A stretch of 64,000 bases of DNA from CAYJFG01 sp964369405 (lineage in GTDB: Bacteria > Bacillota > Clostridia > Oscillospirales > Acutalibacteraceae): positions 37,892-101,891 of the forward strand of contig CAYJGB010000004.1 of assembly GCA_964369405.1 (NCBI GenBank). Reading direction: 5' to 3'. Positions 33,401 to 40,791 of the stretch are shown piece by piece. Each line of letters starts with the position of its first letter. Within the stretch, counting starts at the first letter, position 1. Below the pieces are notes generated by a model. It was not told the DNA's origin. It did no database searches and saw only the letters and a program-made list of their open reading frames with translations. Both the position numbers and the translations under genes were made by a program.

Positions 33401-34835
33401 TTTAGATAATGTATGGACAATAGAAAATCTAAGATGGGACGCTGTTGACATAACAGGTGGAACAGAAGTTATTGGTGGAGGTATTCCTGAGGAATTAAAT
33501 CCTTACTTATGGGCTTTTGGTAAACCTTATGATATAGATGGTACTATATTTAAAGTTGAGTATCACAGTAATATAAAATCAATTAGATTCTATCAAGAAG
33601 GCACAGGCGATACAATTGATGTTCCTACTAAAATGTCTACTAGTCAATTAAATGTACAAAATGGAATGAGAAACCAAAAAGTATTCTATGTACTAGACTA
33701 TTCAAAATATGATTCAACTGTTGTAACAGAAATCGAAAGTGGTACAGGTACTAGAGTGTTTGGTTGGTATGACTTAATGTACGACGTAGACTATAGATAC
33801 CCTAACGAGCGTGAACGTTTTGACCAAGCAGGCGTAACGCTAACTCAAGAAGAGTTGAATGGTTCAAATTCTTCAGCACAAAGAGTACAACTTTATGTAT
33901 CAGCAAATTATAAGAACGTATCTCCAAGAATTGACAGTATATACAATGACTATACATGGGGTTACAGTGGTACATCAAAGTTAATTGAAGATCAAATTAC
34001 TAGTTCTACTCCAGTTATTCCAAATGATGTTGACACAAAAGGTTATAAAGTAGATATATTGATAGATAATAATTCACAAGCATCAGTTCTTACTACAGAT
34101 GACAGTGGAATAGCTAATGTATCAACAGTACCATTACTACAGACTTCTCAAGAATCTACATTAACTTATTATAAATATAATGAGAACTACACATCATTAG
34201 TTAATCCTACATATACTAACAACAAAACTATTGACGTAGAGTATAAACATGTAGTACAATTAGAAACACCTGAGGTTGTTGAGGTTGACGGTAAGGAAGT
34301 AAGCTTTGTTGGTTGGTTTGATGAAACTACTAATAGTTTTGTGTCTTACTATTACAAACACGCTTTTGTAGTTACTCAAGATATCGAACTAGTTCCTATT
34401 TATGACGATACACAAAATTTATTCTACCAAATGAGACTTGATCCTAATCCAACAGCAGTAGTTGAAGAACCACAGTATGAAACATTCTTGGATGATACAA
34501 CTCAAAAAGTTAAAATGATATTCCCTATTAAATACTTAATTCCAAATGATGTTACTGAATACAAATTATATGTTAGATATTTTGCTACTAAAACTCCGAT
34601 ACATGATTTTGTGGAAGATGCTTATTGGTCAGATGGAATTGAAGTAACAAATTCAGTTAATGCTCAAAACAGAGTTAACTACGCTGTTTCTACAAACATA
34701 TATAAAGCAGATGGAACTGTACAAGATGCATATTTGTATGTTCAACCATATATTGTTTACACTGATAAAGATGGAGCTGAACAGACTGTTGAGGGAAATC
34801 CTTCATTTGGTGCTAGCCCAAGTCTAATTAAATAA
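27423..34835 (+). CDS. Giant exported multidomain protein, probable glycan-binding adhesin
   Basis: A 2470-aa secreted protein. The signal peptide ends near TASAA (about 35). Modules with the pattern FDNS-x3-W-DN-VYI occur at residues 52-64 and 175-187, and a related YDNSVTKWHEVWLYSW lies at 1545-1560. Their pattern recalls starch-binding families such as CBM25/26, but I cannot confirm this. Two InlB-B/bacterial-repeat-like units lie at about 295-370 and 372-453 (YGFLGWFDG; FYFKHWTN). Similar GWF units recur near 1930 and 2290. Ig-like beta-rich stretches fill much of the rest, with another distinct module from W826 (WTYIYIAAPKDW). No LPXTG anchor, dockerin, SLH repeat or catalytic motif is visible, so retention at the surface is unexplained. 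A 48-aa gene follows after 21 nt. Confidence 0.75.
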   Translation: MGKKTSKTKKILSIILSVVMIMSMLSVSMTTASAATTDDEGTGGSVTSNIIFDNSILQWDNVYILIGHTDWTMSYLLGSYDVNSANGNIYTSSFSNWGDGKDTKFYFTDQNPNLSTGTGSAIDTYLANNPKSGKYTVTFSNVSGGLFSPTPNETNTDVNGGWNTGNGVIDKQLYFDNSKTKWDNVYIVIGRGNYRDAYQLEPVEAGSNKYRVKIEEWGSSKWEDFMLFFFADSDLVSSTSGSIIDVTRSGQYTGNFVSEPVDDMFVPDKEDTILPISGLWAANSTYVDGYFHNATADPVEGGSVSVTGEGAEVTAEGTLIPADSVVTYEATANTGYGFLGWFDGETQITTDNPYSFTASTNTSLTAKFESYYEYGVSTNDVTKGIVSVTDGTNTSDTGIKSDAGKTITYTATAQPGFYFKHWTNTATGDVVSTDSEYNVASAQTGLSLTAVFNPKGTDYSAPSSATLALNGSDNIYLNEDVSLDLNATLDSKTWEIDADTKDPISPQVPYVGNYTARLYSGSNIIQEVTLPSSETGEYTFNLTDTATDLPLGVNTLKVEVFPETDSTKIVETSTINITVNANESFTTDAFMQDVKKDGATVGGTVTGTTFTTENVYANNGEYQFGFNGVTATYNGVATPVNYEVYDGETLIASTTVTDVTTDMVYATFTPVAGVHNYTVKATITNGTKYSVAVGTIELTVKSNELQEGVLTGNIDSTVIDTTTTGTFNKTSYDETQGNFSFTFNAIVNEKVSTGADVTYRYELAEQGSATPIKTSNNSSFTFNINEENLLEVGLNYNVKAYATYASNPTQTVEKTYSFTVTETPEWTYIYIAAPKDWSADPIDRVAIFDSATSTTVIEIVDGTYIGEIDNYFVHVVKLPYEYIGEKYVGLKNSNVNNIYGSKRVVVDGGYYKNDTAAPTVGEVQVTNFVANSVDGEAVADNKNVTVPIGGVLNVTTTLSGKEAVYGGPVRVDYYIGNKLVKSSKDVVETDNSISTDFIMNNLDEEGLDYNFVSGETYTITAVATDGFTKYQTTDTINVTMADPIFAINSYTKSKDFGTDEINIAVNGSNLNLGGYRYSTGDGQLTDFKYFNSTRNATITFPDLVDDTVVVYYYGLDHTTPMYKAVYSTGENSTRIAYVRPEKPANDDVVQDVKIYILDGDSAVTLEPTALSFELDSNPGMVQHIDINMSLLETLEGEGGVGEAIEYHFVPNDFSITEKGTAIVLYDTQVQNIDIYGPLLHTLPTTLTYNGPTEVYNGEQIDLSAYISQDGTRKMKYVFAVDFLNSTSPSHYDAIVGEVDTENGYSASVPFTAPKTEQRETQVTIKVYAYSIDPESPKTGKGSEIDPLYTSQIVTIIRDDVNKIYLDASNHPSLKACVTQNESGQDVVYMKTSTGRIVEMVPDPEDVNATGKRVFVGNLTDEELDGDIRFSNNNGAYDEGSYYDTKRDEDGATFKFGQPENGYIYSKDELDVNGDKTNSENWGSYNTGDTTTITEEDLKAELALTALNHYDFPADVNPSATEVLEDPQAYEQYIDHTKADVQYIFYDNSVTKWHEVWLYSWGGFDSGVDDKQYKTKRVEMMKIDTGDGRDIRYYKLPAGSLKSWYDDASQGFLFMDRDTSYFGLDYMQSTDLGNFTYDVADANGGNIGPLNVNIKNNIFDADSNVIYPLFRADGFRNATETNDTGNTTTLKQRAFIEVVTDLYNTDYEVANVTFNIIPHNDTGLNSVHLYTNSLHDAYDFPFPYVDAFRRETGSDAFVASLNIPYTVDESTGEITVAAEFRIEIDGVYYGADKLESSIDDGFLINGKAIETGEVWLDLPTRVAGYSASTGITENVVDIIGYEHSNTDITTSVGGSLDANGTHVVIGYGNGLEARVDLGIYTSNEQYIEMGLQNTAYFEELSQEGVVGRITQRDIHINANTTQTSQETLLYQFSGWFKDRTLFQNPFDDLGNELKAVTYTPETTALVNLGAFYEPRKGDKTYTSYFILTDDMMNDLDNVWTIENLRWDAVDITGGTEVIGGGIPEELNPYLWAFGKPYDIDGTIFKVEYHSNIKSIRFYQEGTGDTIDVPTKMSTSQLNVQNGMRNQKVFYVLDYSKYDSTVVTEIESGTGTRVFGWYDLMYDVDYRYPNERERFDQAGVTLTQEELNGSNSSAQRVQLYVSANYKNVSPRIDSIYNDYTWGYSGTSKLIEDQITSSTPVIPNDVDTKGYKVDILIDNNSQASVLTTDDSGIANVSTVPLLQTSQESTLTYYKYNENYTSLVNPTYTNNKTIDVEYKHVVQLETPEVVEVDGKEVSFVGWFDETTNSFVSYYYKHAFVVTQDIELVPIYDDTQNLFYQMRLDPNPTAVVEEPQYETFLDDTTQKVKMIFPIKYLIPNDVTEYKLYVRYFATKTPIHDFVEDAYWSDGIEVTNSVNAQNRVNYAVSTNIYKADGTVQDAYLYVQPYIVYTDKDGAEQTVEGNPSFGASPSLIK

Positions 34836-34856
34836 GGGAATTTTGGAGGAATGATA

Positions 34857-35003
34857 ATGAAGAAAAAATATTTTGAACCTAATATAAATACGCAGATGTT
34901 TAAAACAGAAGCGTATCTAGCTGAACCAGGAGAAGTTTCTGCAGAAATTGAAACTGTACCTGAAGTAACAAGCGGAGATCCATTTGCACCATTTGCATAT
35001 TGA
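34857..35003 (+). CDS. 48-aa conserved-looking small protein behind the giant gene
   Basis: Short gene with a strong TTTGGAGGA ribosome-binding site, in the same transcript as the giant protein. The product starts MKKKYFEPNINTQMFKTEAY, then an acidic middle (AEPGEVSAEIETVPEVTSGD) and the tail PFAPFAY. It has no signal peptide, no transmembrane segment and no cysteine. From memory, short proteins of the form KK-Y-x2-P followed by an acidic tail are frequent in gut Clostridia and have no assigned function. No RiPP maturase lies in this window. A terminator follows at 35040. Confidence 0.65.
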   Translation: MKKKYFEPNINTQMFKTEAYLAEPGEVSAEIETVPEVTSGDPFAPFAY

Positions 35004-35039
35004 TTTAGCTGCAAAATAACAGATATTAATACAATATTT

Positions 35040-35072
35040 CCCAAGGTGGTATTACTACTGCCTTGGGTTTTT
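35040..35072 (+). terminator. Terminator of the giant gene transcript
   Basis: CCCAAGGTGGTA pairs with TACTGCCTTGGG (two G-U pairs) over TTAC, followed by five T. Confidence 0.88.
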
Positions 35073-35150
35073 GCACGTATTTTTAAATTTTTTTAAGGTG
35101 TTTATAGCAGTAAGTAGTGATAAAATAGGCATATATATTATCTGTCAATA

Positions 35151-35193
35151 AAAACAGGTTGCAACGCATAAAAGCATTGCAACCTGTTTTTGT
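35151..35193. terminator. Bidirectional terminator, chiefly for the TfoX-like gene
   Basis: AAAACAGGTTGCAACGC pairs with GCATTGCAACCTGTTTT (one mismatch) with T tracts on both strands. It lies just past the stop of the minus-strand TfoX-like gene. Confidence 0.85.
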
Positions 35194-35201
35194 AAGTTAT
35201 G

Positions 35202-35522
35202 TTATTTTTTCTTTCGTTTTGGTTTAGGTAGTGGAGTGATTTCTTCTAAAATCTGTACAACATCATTTGTAAGCTCAGTGTTTTCAATATCAAGTATATA
35301 CTTTTCTTTAGCTCCTTTATACGGAAAACCCACTTCTGCACCTTCTAAAATTTCAGATAACTCTTTTGCTTTTTTAACATAAACTACATTATCGCATACT
35401 GTTAAAATTGGTTTATCGTTTGCATACACCATATATTCTCCAAACATTTTTTTGTAACGTATATCAAAATCACATTTAATTTGTTCACATACAAATTCTA
35501 TAAAATCTTGAGTTGTTGCCAT
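35202..35522 (-). CDS. TfoX N-terminal domain protein
   Basis: Small cytoplasmic protein (106 aa) consisting only of a TfoX/Sxy N-terminal domain: RYKKMFGEYMVYANDKPIL and CDNVVYVKKAKEL are the family core. Full-length TfoX regulates competence in gamma-proteobacteria; stand-alone N-terminal domains in Firmicutes are widespread and have no known role. It ends in a basic tail (PKPKRKKK). It is transcribed from a good divergent promoter and read towards the terminator at 35151. Confidence 0.85.
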   Translation of the reverse strand: MATTQDFIEFVCEQIKCDFDIRYKKMFGEYMVYANDKPILTVCDNVVYVKKAKELSEILEGAEVGFPYKGAKEKYILDIENTELTNDVVQILEEITPLPKPKRKKK

Positions 35523-35560
35523 ATTATATACTCCTTGTATTTTTGTTTTTATCTACTTCA

Positions 35561-35589
35561 ATTATAACACTTTGTTTACTGATACTCAA
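35561..35589 (-). promoter_or_regulatory. Promoter of the TfoX-like gene
   Basis: On the minus strand, TTGAGT (35589-35584), 17-nt spacer, TATAAT (35566-35561), with TG one base before the -10 (TGTTATAAT). Confidence 0.75.
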
Positions 35590-35615
35590 TAATTAAAAAT
35601 AATTATTGCGATTAA

Positions 35616-35644
35616 TTGCATAATCATCAAAATAGAGGTATAAT
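35616..35644 (+). promoter_or_regulatory. Promoter of the YwlG-family gene
   Basis: TTGCAT (35616-35621), 17-nt spacer, TATAAT (35639-35644). It is divergent from the TfoX-like promoter, with the -35 boxes about 26 nt apart. Confidence 0.75.
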
Positions 35645-35678
35645 ATTTTTAATATATATTGGAAAGTTGGTGCATATT

Positions 35679-36230
35679 ATGCTAGATAATATAAAATCTC
35701 AAGCTATAATTGCTACAAAAGAATTGATTGATATTGCAAAATTGCAAAAAGGTGACTTGTTTGTTATAGGTTGCTCAAGTAGTGAGATTTGTGGAGATAA
35801 ACTCGGAACAAATTCTAGTATAGAAACTGCGAAAGCTGTGTTTGAAGGAGTATATTCAGTGTTACAAGAGAGAGGTATATACTTAGCAGCTCAGTGTTGC
35901 GAACATTTAAACAGAGCAGTTATCATAGAAAAAGAAATTGCAGTTAACAGAAGATATGATATAGTAAATGTAGTACCTGTTCCGAAAGCAGGAGGTTCTT
36001 TTGCAACAACAGCGTACAGTAATTTTAAAAACCCAGTAGCTGTTGAGTATATAGAAGCCGATGCAGGAATTGATATTGGACTTGTAATGATAGGTATGCA
36101 AATAAGAAAAGTTGCTGTACCAGTTAGACTTAGCATAGATAAAATAGGAGATGCAAAAATTTTATGTGCTAGAAGTAGACCAAAGTTTGTTGGTGGAGAT
36201 AGAGCCGTATATAATGAGGACTTACTATAA
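35679..36230 (+). CDS. YwlG / UPF0340 (TIGR01440) family protein
   Basis: Cytoplasmic protein of unknown function (183 aa), homologous to B. subtilis YwlG. Recognisable blocks are GCSSSEICGDKLGTNSS, the LAAQCCEHLNRA motif and VPKAGGSFAT. The ATG at 35679 gives the conserved start; a longer frame upstream would include the promoter at 35616. The HD-hydrolase gene follows 20 nt downstream, so they probably share a transcript. Confidence 0.85.
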   Translation: MLDNIKSQAIIATKELIDIAKLQKGDLFVIGCSSSEICGDKLGTNSSIETAKAVFEGVYSVLQERGIYLAAQCCEHLNRAVIIEKEIAVNRRYDIVNVVPVPKAGGSFATTAYSNFKNPVAVEYIEADAGIDIGLVMIGMQIRKVAVPVRLSIDKIGDAKILCARSRPKFVGGDRAVYNEDLL

Positions 36231-36250
36231 AATAAAAGGGGAAGAAAAAA

Positions 36251-36829
36251 ATGAGTTACAAAGAAGAATTTATAGAAATATATGCAAAAAATATTAATAG
36301 AGCAGGGTCAAAAGAACTTTTAGAATGGCTACTTAAAACAGATTTTTTTACTGCACCAGCAAGCACAAAATATCATTGTGCGTGTGAATTTGGGTTAGTA
36401 ATGCACAGTTTAAGTGTGTTTAATGTTATGATGGAAAAGCATTATGACGAAAGCACAGACAACATAGAGAGTTTTGCAATATCTGCATTACTTCACGATT
36501 TATGTAAAGCTCAATTTTATAAAGTATCTACTAGAAATGTTAAAAATGAGAAGACAGGACAATGGGAAAAACAACCATACTACTCTATAGAGGATATGTT
36601 TCCATATGGACATGGAGAGAAATCTGTCTTTCTAATCGAAAGATTTATGAAGCTTAGAATTGATGAGGCTATGGCTATACGTTGGCATATGGGTGGGTTT
36701 GAAGATACTACAGGTTTTGCAATAAGCCAAGCATACGAAAAATATCCAATAGCTGTGAAATTACATTTATCAGACTTAGAATCAACATATTTAAGAGAAA
36801 AAAACACATCAGAAATAAATAAAAGATAA
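36251..36829 (+). CDS. HD-domain phosphohydrolase
   Basis: Metal-dependent HD-superfamily protein (192 aa). The conserved residues lie in MHSLSVF (His), SALLHDLCKA (His-Asp), RWHMGGFE (His) and HLSDLEST (Asp). The N-terminal 40 residues are helical. The substrate is unknown; nucleotides are usual for the superfamily. AAAGGGGAAG precedes the ATG. ligA follows after 55 nt with no terminator between. Confidence 0.8.
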   Translation: MSYKEEFIEIYAKNINRAGSKELLEWLLKTDFFTAPASTKYHCACEFGLVMHSLSVFNVMMEKHYDESTDNIESFAISALLHDLCKAQFYKVSTRNVKNEKTGQWEKQPYYSIEDMFPYGHGEKSVFLIERFMKLRIDEAMAIRWHMGGFEDTTGFAISQAYEKYPIAVKLHLSDLESTYLREKNTSEINKR

Positions 36830-36884
36830 TTATATATAATAATATACTTATATCAAAAACAAATACGAACAATGGAGTATAAGA

Positions 36885-38876
36885 ATGGACTTACAAAATG
36901 CTAAAGTTAGAATAGAAGAATTGACAGAAATATTAAATTATCATAATAATAGATATTATAACGAAGATAGCCCAGAAATTTCTGACTATGATTACGATAT
37001 GTTGCTTAGAGAGCTTGAAAACTTAGAAGATAAGTTTCCAGAGCTTATAGAGGAAAATTCACCAGCACAAAAAGTGGGAGGCGAAGCATCAGTTAAATAT
37101 TCAGAAGTTCACCATACAGTACCAATGGAGAGCCTACATGATGCTTTTTCACATGCTGAACTTATGGATTTTGATAGAAAAGTAAGAGCAGTAGTTGATA
37201 ACCCTACTTATGTAGTAGAGCCTAAATTTGATGGACTATCTGTATCTTGCGAATATAGAAACGGAATATTTGTAAGAGGCTCTACAAGAGGTGATGGTGT
37301 AGTAGGTGAAGATATTACAGATAATATTAAGACTATAAAAAGTTTACCTAAAAGGCTTTTAAAACCGATAGAGTATTTAGAGGTAAGAGGCGAAGTTTAT
37401 ATGTCTAATGAAAGCTTTGAAAAGCTTATTGAGCAACAAGAATTAAACGAAGAAAAAATATCTAAAAACCCTAGAAATGCAGCTGCAGGCTCGCTTAGAC
37501 AAAAAAACAGCAAGATAACAGCTACTAGAGATTTAGATATATTCACTTTCAATATTCAGCAGATTGTAGGAAAAGATATTAACTCACATGCAAGCTCGCT
37601 TGATTATATGCACGAATTAGGACTGCCTTCGCCACCTTTTTATAACGTGTATGACAATATAGAAGATGTTATTACAGAGATTGAACGCATTGGAAATATG
37701 AGAGGAGTTTTACCTTATCAAATTGATGGAGCAGTAGTAAAAGTAAATGACTTTGCTCAAAGAGAGATGTTAGGAAGTACAGAAAAATTTCCAAGATGGG
37801 CAGAAGCGTATAAATATCCACCAGAAGAAAAAGAAACAAAACTAATAGATATAGAGATAAATGTTGGTAGAACTGGAGTGTTAACACCTACAGGAGTGTT
37901 TCAGCCTGTAACGCTTGCTGGAACAACAGTAACTAGAGCAGTTTTGCATAATGAAGATTTTATAAAAGAGAAAGATATACGAATAGGAGATAATGTAATA
38001 CTTAGAAAAGCTGGAGAGATTATACCAGAAGTAGTAAAAGTAGTAAGTCATATAGAAAACTCGCAAACATTTGAGATGCCAGATAAATGCCCAAGTTGTG
38101 GAAGTAAAGTAAGTCGTGAAGATGGACAATCTGCTATTAGATGTACAAGCACACAGTGTCCGGCACAGCTTATAAGACATTTAATACATTTTGTTTCAAG
38201 AGATGCTATGGATATAGATGGATTAGGTCCGTCAGTTCTCAGCCAACTTGTAGAAAGTGGGCTTGTCTACTCGCCAGTAGATTTATATAGACTAAAAAAA
38301 GAAGACATTGTAGAGCTTGAGAGAATGGGAGAGTTATCAGCAGAAAATTTAATAAAAGCAATAGATAACTCAAAAAGTAGAGAACTACACAGGCTAGTGT
38401 ACGCTTTAGGTGTACTGCATATAGGACAGAAAGCAGCAAAGTTGTTATGTACAAAATTTGGTACAATTGAAAATATCATGAAAGCAAGTGTTGAAGAAAT
38501 ACTAGAGATAGACGGATACGGTGAAGTTATGGCAAAGTCTGTATATAATTATTTTTCATTGGAAGAAACATACGAATTAATTGCTACCTTTAGAGCAATG
38601 GGTGTTAAAATGGAAAAAGTAGAAGTTATAACTTTAGAAAACGATTTATTCAAAGATAAAACATTTGTATTAACTGGTACACTTAGTACGCTTACAAGAA
38701 AAGAAGCAAGCAAAATAATAGAAGATAACGGTGGTAAAACATCTTCTAGTGTGTCTAAAAAGACAGACTTTGTAGTAGCTGGGGAAGAAGCTGGTAGTAA
38801 ACTAGTAAAAGCACAAAATTTAGGTATAGTTATAATATCAGAAGAAGACCTTATTAGTATGGCAAACAAAGGTTGA
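36885..38876 (+). CDS. ligA: NAD-dependent DNA ligase
   Basis: LigA (663 aa, full length) seals nicks in replication and repair using NAD. The nucleotidyl lysine is K114 in VEPKFDGLS. Domains in order: Ia with YYNEDSPEISDYDYD, the adenylation domain, the OB fold (RTGVLTPTGVFQPV), the four-cysteine zinc finger (CPSCGSKVS, then CTSTQCPAQ), helix-hairpin-helix repeats (around 480-560) and a C-terminal BRCT domain (FVLTGTLSTLTRKEA). No pcrA gene lies before it as often happens in Firmicutes. Confidence 0.96.
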   Translation: MDLQNAKVRIEELTEILNYHNNRYYNEDSPEISDYDYDMLLRELENLEDKFPELIEENSPAQKVGGEASVKYSEVHHTVPMESLHDAFSHAELMDFDRKVRAVVDNPTYVVEPKFDGLSVSCEYRNGIFVRGSTRGDGVVGEDITDNIKTIKSLPKRLLKPIEYLEVRGEVYMSNESFEKLIEQQELNEEKISKNPRNAAAGSLRQKNSKITATRDLDIFTFNIQQIVGKDINSHASSLDYMHELGLPSPPFYNVYDNIEDVITEIERIGNMRGVLPYQIDGAVVKVNDFAQREMLGSTEKFPRWAEAYKYPPEEKETKLIDIEINVGRTGVLTPTGVFQPVTLAGTTVTRAVLHNEDFIKEKDIRIGDNVILRKAGEIIPEVVKVVSHIENSQTFEMPDKCPSCGSKVSREDGQSAIRCTSTQCPAQLIRHLIHFVSRDAMDIDGLGPSVLSQLVESGLVYSPVDLYRLKKEDIVELERMGELSAENLIKAIDNSKSRELHRLVYALGVLHIGQKAAKLLCTKFGTIENIMKASVEEILEIDGYGEVMAKSVYNYFSLEETYELIATFRAMGVKMEKVEVITLENDLFKDKTFVLTGTLSTLTRKEASKIIEDNGGKTSSSVSKKTDFVVAGEEAGSKLVKAQNLGIVIISEEDLISMANKG

Positions 38877-38948
38877 GGAGTTATAAATTATATGAATTTA
38901 TTAAAGTTATTTTTACACAACTAATATTCATTTAATACGCTTAAACTC

Positions 38949-38977
38949 TTGACAAAAAGCAAACTTTGTTTTATTAT
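38949..38977 (+). promoter_or_regulatory. Strong promoter of the polyamine operon leader
   Basis: Consensus TTGACA (38949-38954), exactly 17 nt, TATTAT (38972-38977). The predicted start near 38984 leaves about 347 nt before the speA ATG, unusually long for this window. Confidence 0.75.
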
Positions 38978-39273
38978 TTACTCTAGTGATAAGTTTAATT
39001 GTGTATAAACTTAAATTAATTCTTTTTACAGTTTATTGCAAATATATTACTACTTGCATTTTTGTAAGTTTAACTTTTTAAAGGTTATATTGATTGAGTT
39101 AAAAGCTCAAATTTTATAAGTTGATTACTTTATAATCAAAGTGTCTAAGCACATCACTTGTGAAACGGTCAATAAGAGAGTAGTAACAGTATATTTGCTA
39201 TATAAACTCTAAATACAATAAGACAAATCTTTACTATATTGTTAATTTGTAAAATTGTTATTTTTATGATTGT

Positions 39274-39314
39274 AAGTAGGTGTAGCCTTGTGCTTGCCTA
39301 CTTTTTTATTTTAG
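39274..39314 (+). terminator. Attenuator-like terminator just before speA
   Basis: AAGTAGG (39274-39280) pairs with CCTACTT (39297-39303), with an inner AGC/GCT pairing and the run TTTTTTATTTT. The speA Shine-Dalgarno AGGAG begins right after it (39313). A 22-codon frame from ATG 39266 runs through the hairpin and stops at 39334, overlapping the speA start as ATGA; it has no clear ribosome-binding site. Confidence 0.6.
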
Positions 39315-39330
39315 GAGATATAAGAGCATT

Positions 39331-40779
39331 ATGAATATAGAAAATCAAAAAAAAGCTCCGATTTACGAGGCTTTAGAAAAATTTAGAAAACAAAGAGTTG
39401 TTCCTTTTGATGTGCCTGGTCATAAAAGAGGACGTGGTAACAGAGAACTTGTAGCATTGCTCGGCGAAAAGTGCGTGAGCTTAGATGTAAACTCTATGAA
39501 ACCTCTTGATAATCTTTGTCACCCAGTGTCTGTTATTCTAGAGGCTGAACAGTTAGCAGCAGATGCTTTTGGTGCTAGCCATGCTTTTTTTATGGTAGGT
39601 GGAACTACATCTGCTGTTCAAAGTATGATATGGTCTGTTTGCAAAGCAGGCGATAAAATTATTTTACCTAGAAATGTTCACAGAAGCGTTATAAATGCTT
39701 TAGTTTTGTGTGGGGCTGTACCTGTTTATGTGAACCCCGAAGTTGATTGTAAAATAGGTATTTCGCTAGGTATGCAGATTGAGCATGTAAAAAAAGCTAT
39801 AGAAGAAAATCCAGAAGCAGTAGCAGTCTTAGTAAACAACCCTACTTATTATGGTATTTGCTCAGACTTAAAAGCAATTGTTGATATTGCTCATCAAAAC
39901 AATATGAAAGTTTTAACTGATGAAGCACATGGAACTCACTTTTACTTTTCTGACGAACTACCTTTGTCTGGTATGCAGGCAGGTGCTGATTATGCAGCTG
40001 TTTCTATGCATAAGTCAGGTGGTAGCCTTACTCAAAGTTCTTTTTTACTAATCAATGAGGGTGTAAGTTCATCTTATGTAAGTCAAGTAATAAACTTAAC
40101 TCAAACTACTAGTGCGTCATATTTGTTGATGTCTAGTTTAGATATATCAAGAAGAAACCTAGCTTTAGACGGAGAAAAGTCGTTTAGCAAGGTGATTAAA
40201 ATGGCTGAATATGCTAGAGAAGAAATTAATCAAATTGGTGGTTACTATGCTTACGGTAAAGAGCTAAACAATGGTACAAGCATATATGCTTATGATGTTA
40301 CTAAACTTTCAATATTTACTAGAGATATTGGGCTTGAGGGTATTGAAGTTTATGACCTTCTGCGTGATGAGTATGATATTCAAATTGAGTTTGGTGACAT
40401 AGGAAACATATTAGCTTATATCTCGATTGGAGATAGAATACAAGATATAGAAAGATTAGTTGGTGCATTAGATGATATTAAAAGACTATATGCTAAAGAT
40501 AATAGTCAAATGCTAAGCCTTGAATATATATCACCAACAGTAGCTGTAACGCCCAGAGAGGCTTTTTATGCTCAAAAAGAATCTGTTGCAATAAATGAGG
40601 CTGTAGGTAGAATTTGCAGTGAATTTGTAATGTGCTACCCTCCAGGGATACCAATACTTGCCCCAGGTGAGAAAATTACTAGAGATATAATAGATTACAT
40701 AAATTATGCAAAAGAAAAAGGTTGTTCTATGCAAGGGACAGAAGACGAAGACTTATTAAGGCTTAACGTCCTCAAATAG
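39331..40779 (+). CDS. speA: Arginine decarboxylase (fold type I, SpeA of Bacillus type)
   Basis: PLP-dependent Orn/Lys/Arg decarboxylase (482 aa). The N-terminus shows PIYEALEKFRKQRVVPFDVP, then GHKRGRG. The PLP lysine is K228 in SMHKSGGSLTQSS, preceded by TDEAHGTHF. Length and context indicate the short, wing-less Gram-positive arginine decarboxylase that makes agmatine; aguA and aguB in the same operon, which use agmatine, support arginine over lysine. The expression may be set by the leader hairpin directly upstream. Confidence 0.9.
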   Translation: MNIENQKKAPIYEALEKFRKQRVVPFDVPGHKRGRGNRELVALLGEKCVSLDVNSMKPLDNLCHPVSVILEAEQLAADAFGASHAFFMVGGTTSAVQSMIWSVCKAGDKIILPRNVHRSVINALVLCGAVPVYVNPEVDCKIGISLGMQIEHVKKAIEENPEAVAVLVNNPTYYGICSDLKAIVDIAHQNNMKVLTDEAHGTHFYFSDELPLSGMQAGADYAAVSMHKSGGSLTQSSFLLINEGVSSSYVSQVINLTQTTSASYLLMSSLDISRRNLALDGEKSFSKVIKMAEYAREEINQIGGYYAYGKELNNGTSIYAYDVTKLSIFTRDIGLEGIEVYDLLRDEYDIQIEFGDIGNILAYISIGDRIQDIERLVGALDDIKRLYAKDNSQMLSLEYISPTVAVTPREAFYAQKESVAINEAVGRICSEFVMCYPPGIPILAPGEKITRDIIDYINYAKEKGCSMQGTEDEDLLRLNVLK

Positions 40780-40791
40780 TAGGAGGTAAAA

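Larger units (their letters stand above)
38877..39330. other. ligA-speA gap: promoter and long structured leader
   Basis: 454 nt without an assigned gene. GAGGAG at the end of ligA is followed by a 10-codon frame (38892-38924), probably accidental. After the promoter at 38949 several hairpins can be drawn: AAGTTTA/TAAACTT (38991-39012), TTGAG/CTCAA (39094-39110), TTGATTA/TAATCAA (39121-39139) and AAGTG/CACTT (39139-39159). The leader ends in the terminator-like hairpin at 39274. It matches no riboswitch class that I recognise. Confidence 0.55.

Noticed and set aside
39160..39183. Leader peptide GTG...TAG with Arg codons (7 codons)
   Set aside because: No ribosome-binding site, far from the terminator, and too short to stand out from chance.
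39140..39200. T-box or known riboswitch ahead of speA
   Set aside because: AAGAGAGTAGTAA recalls a T-box stem I, but the obligatory GGTGG antiterminator motif is missing. No other riboswitch core was found.
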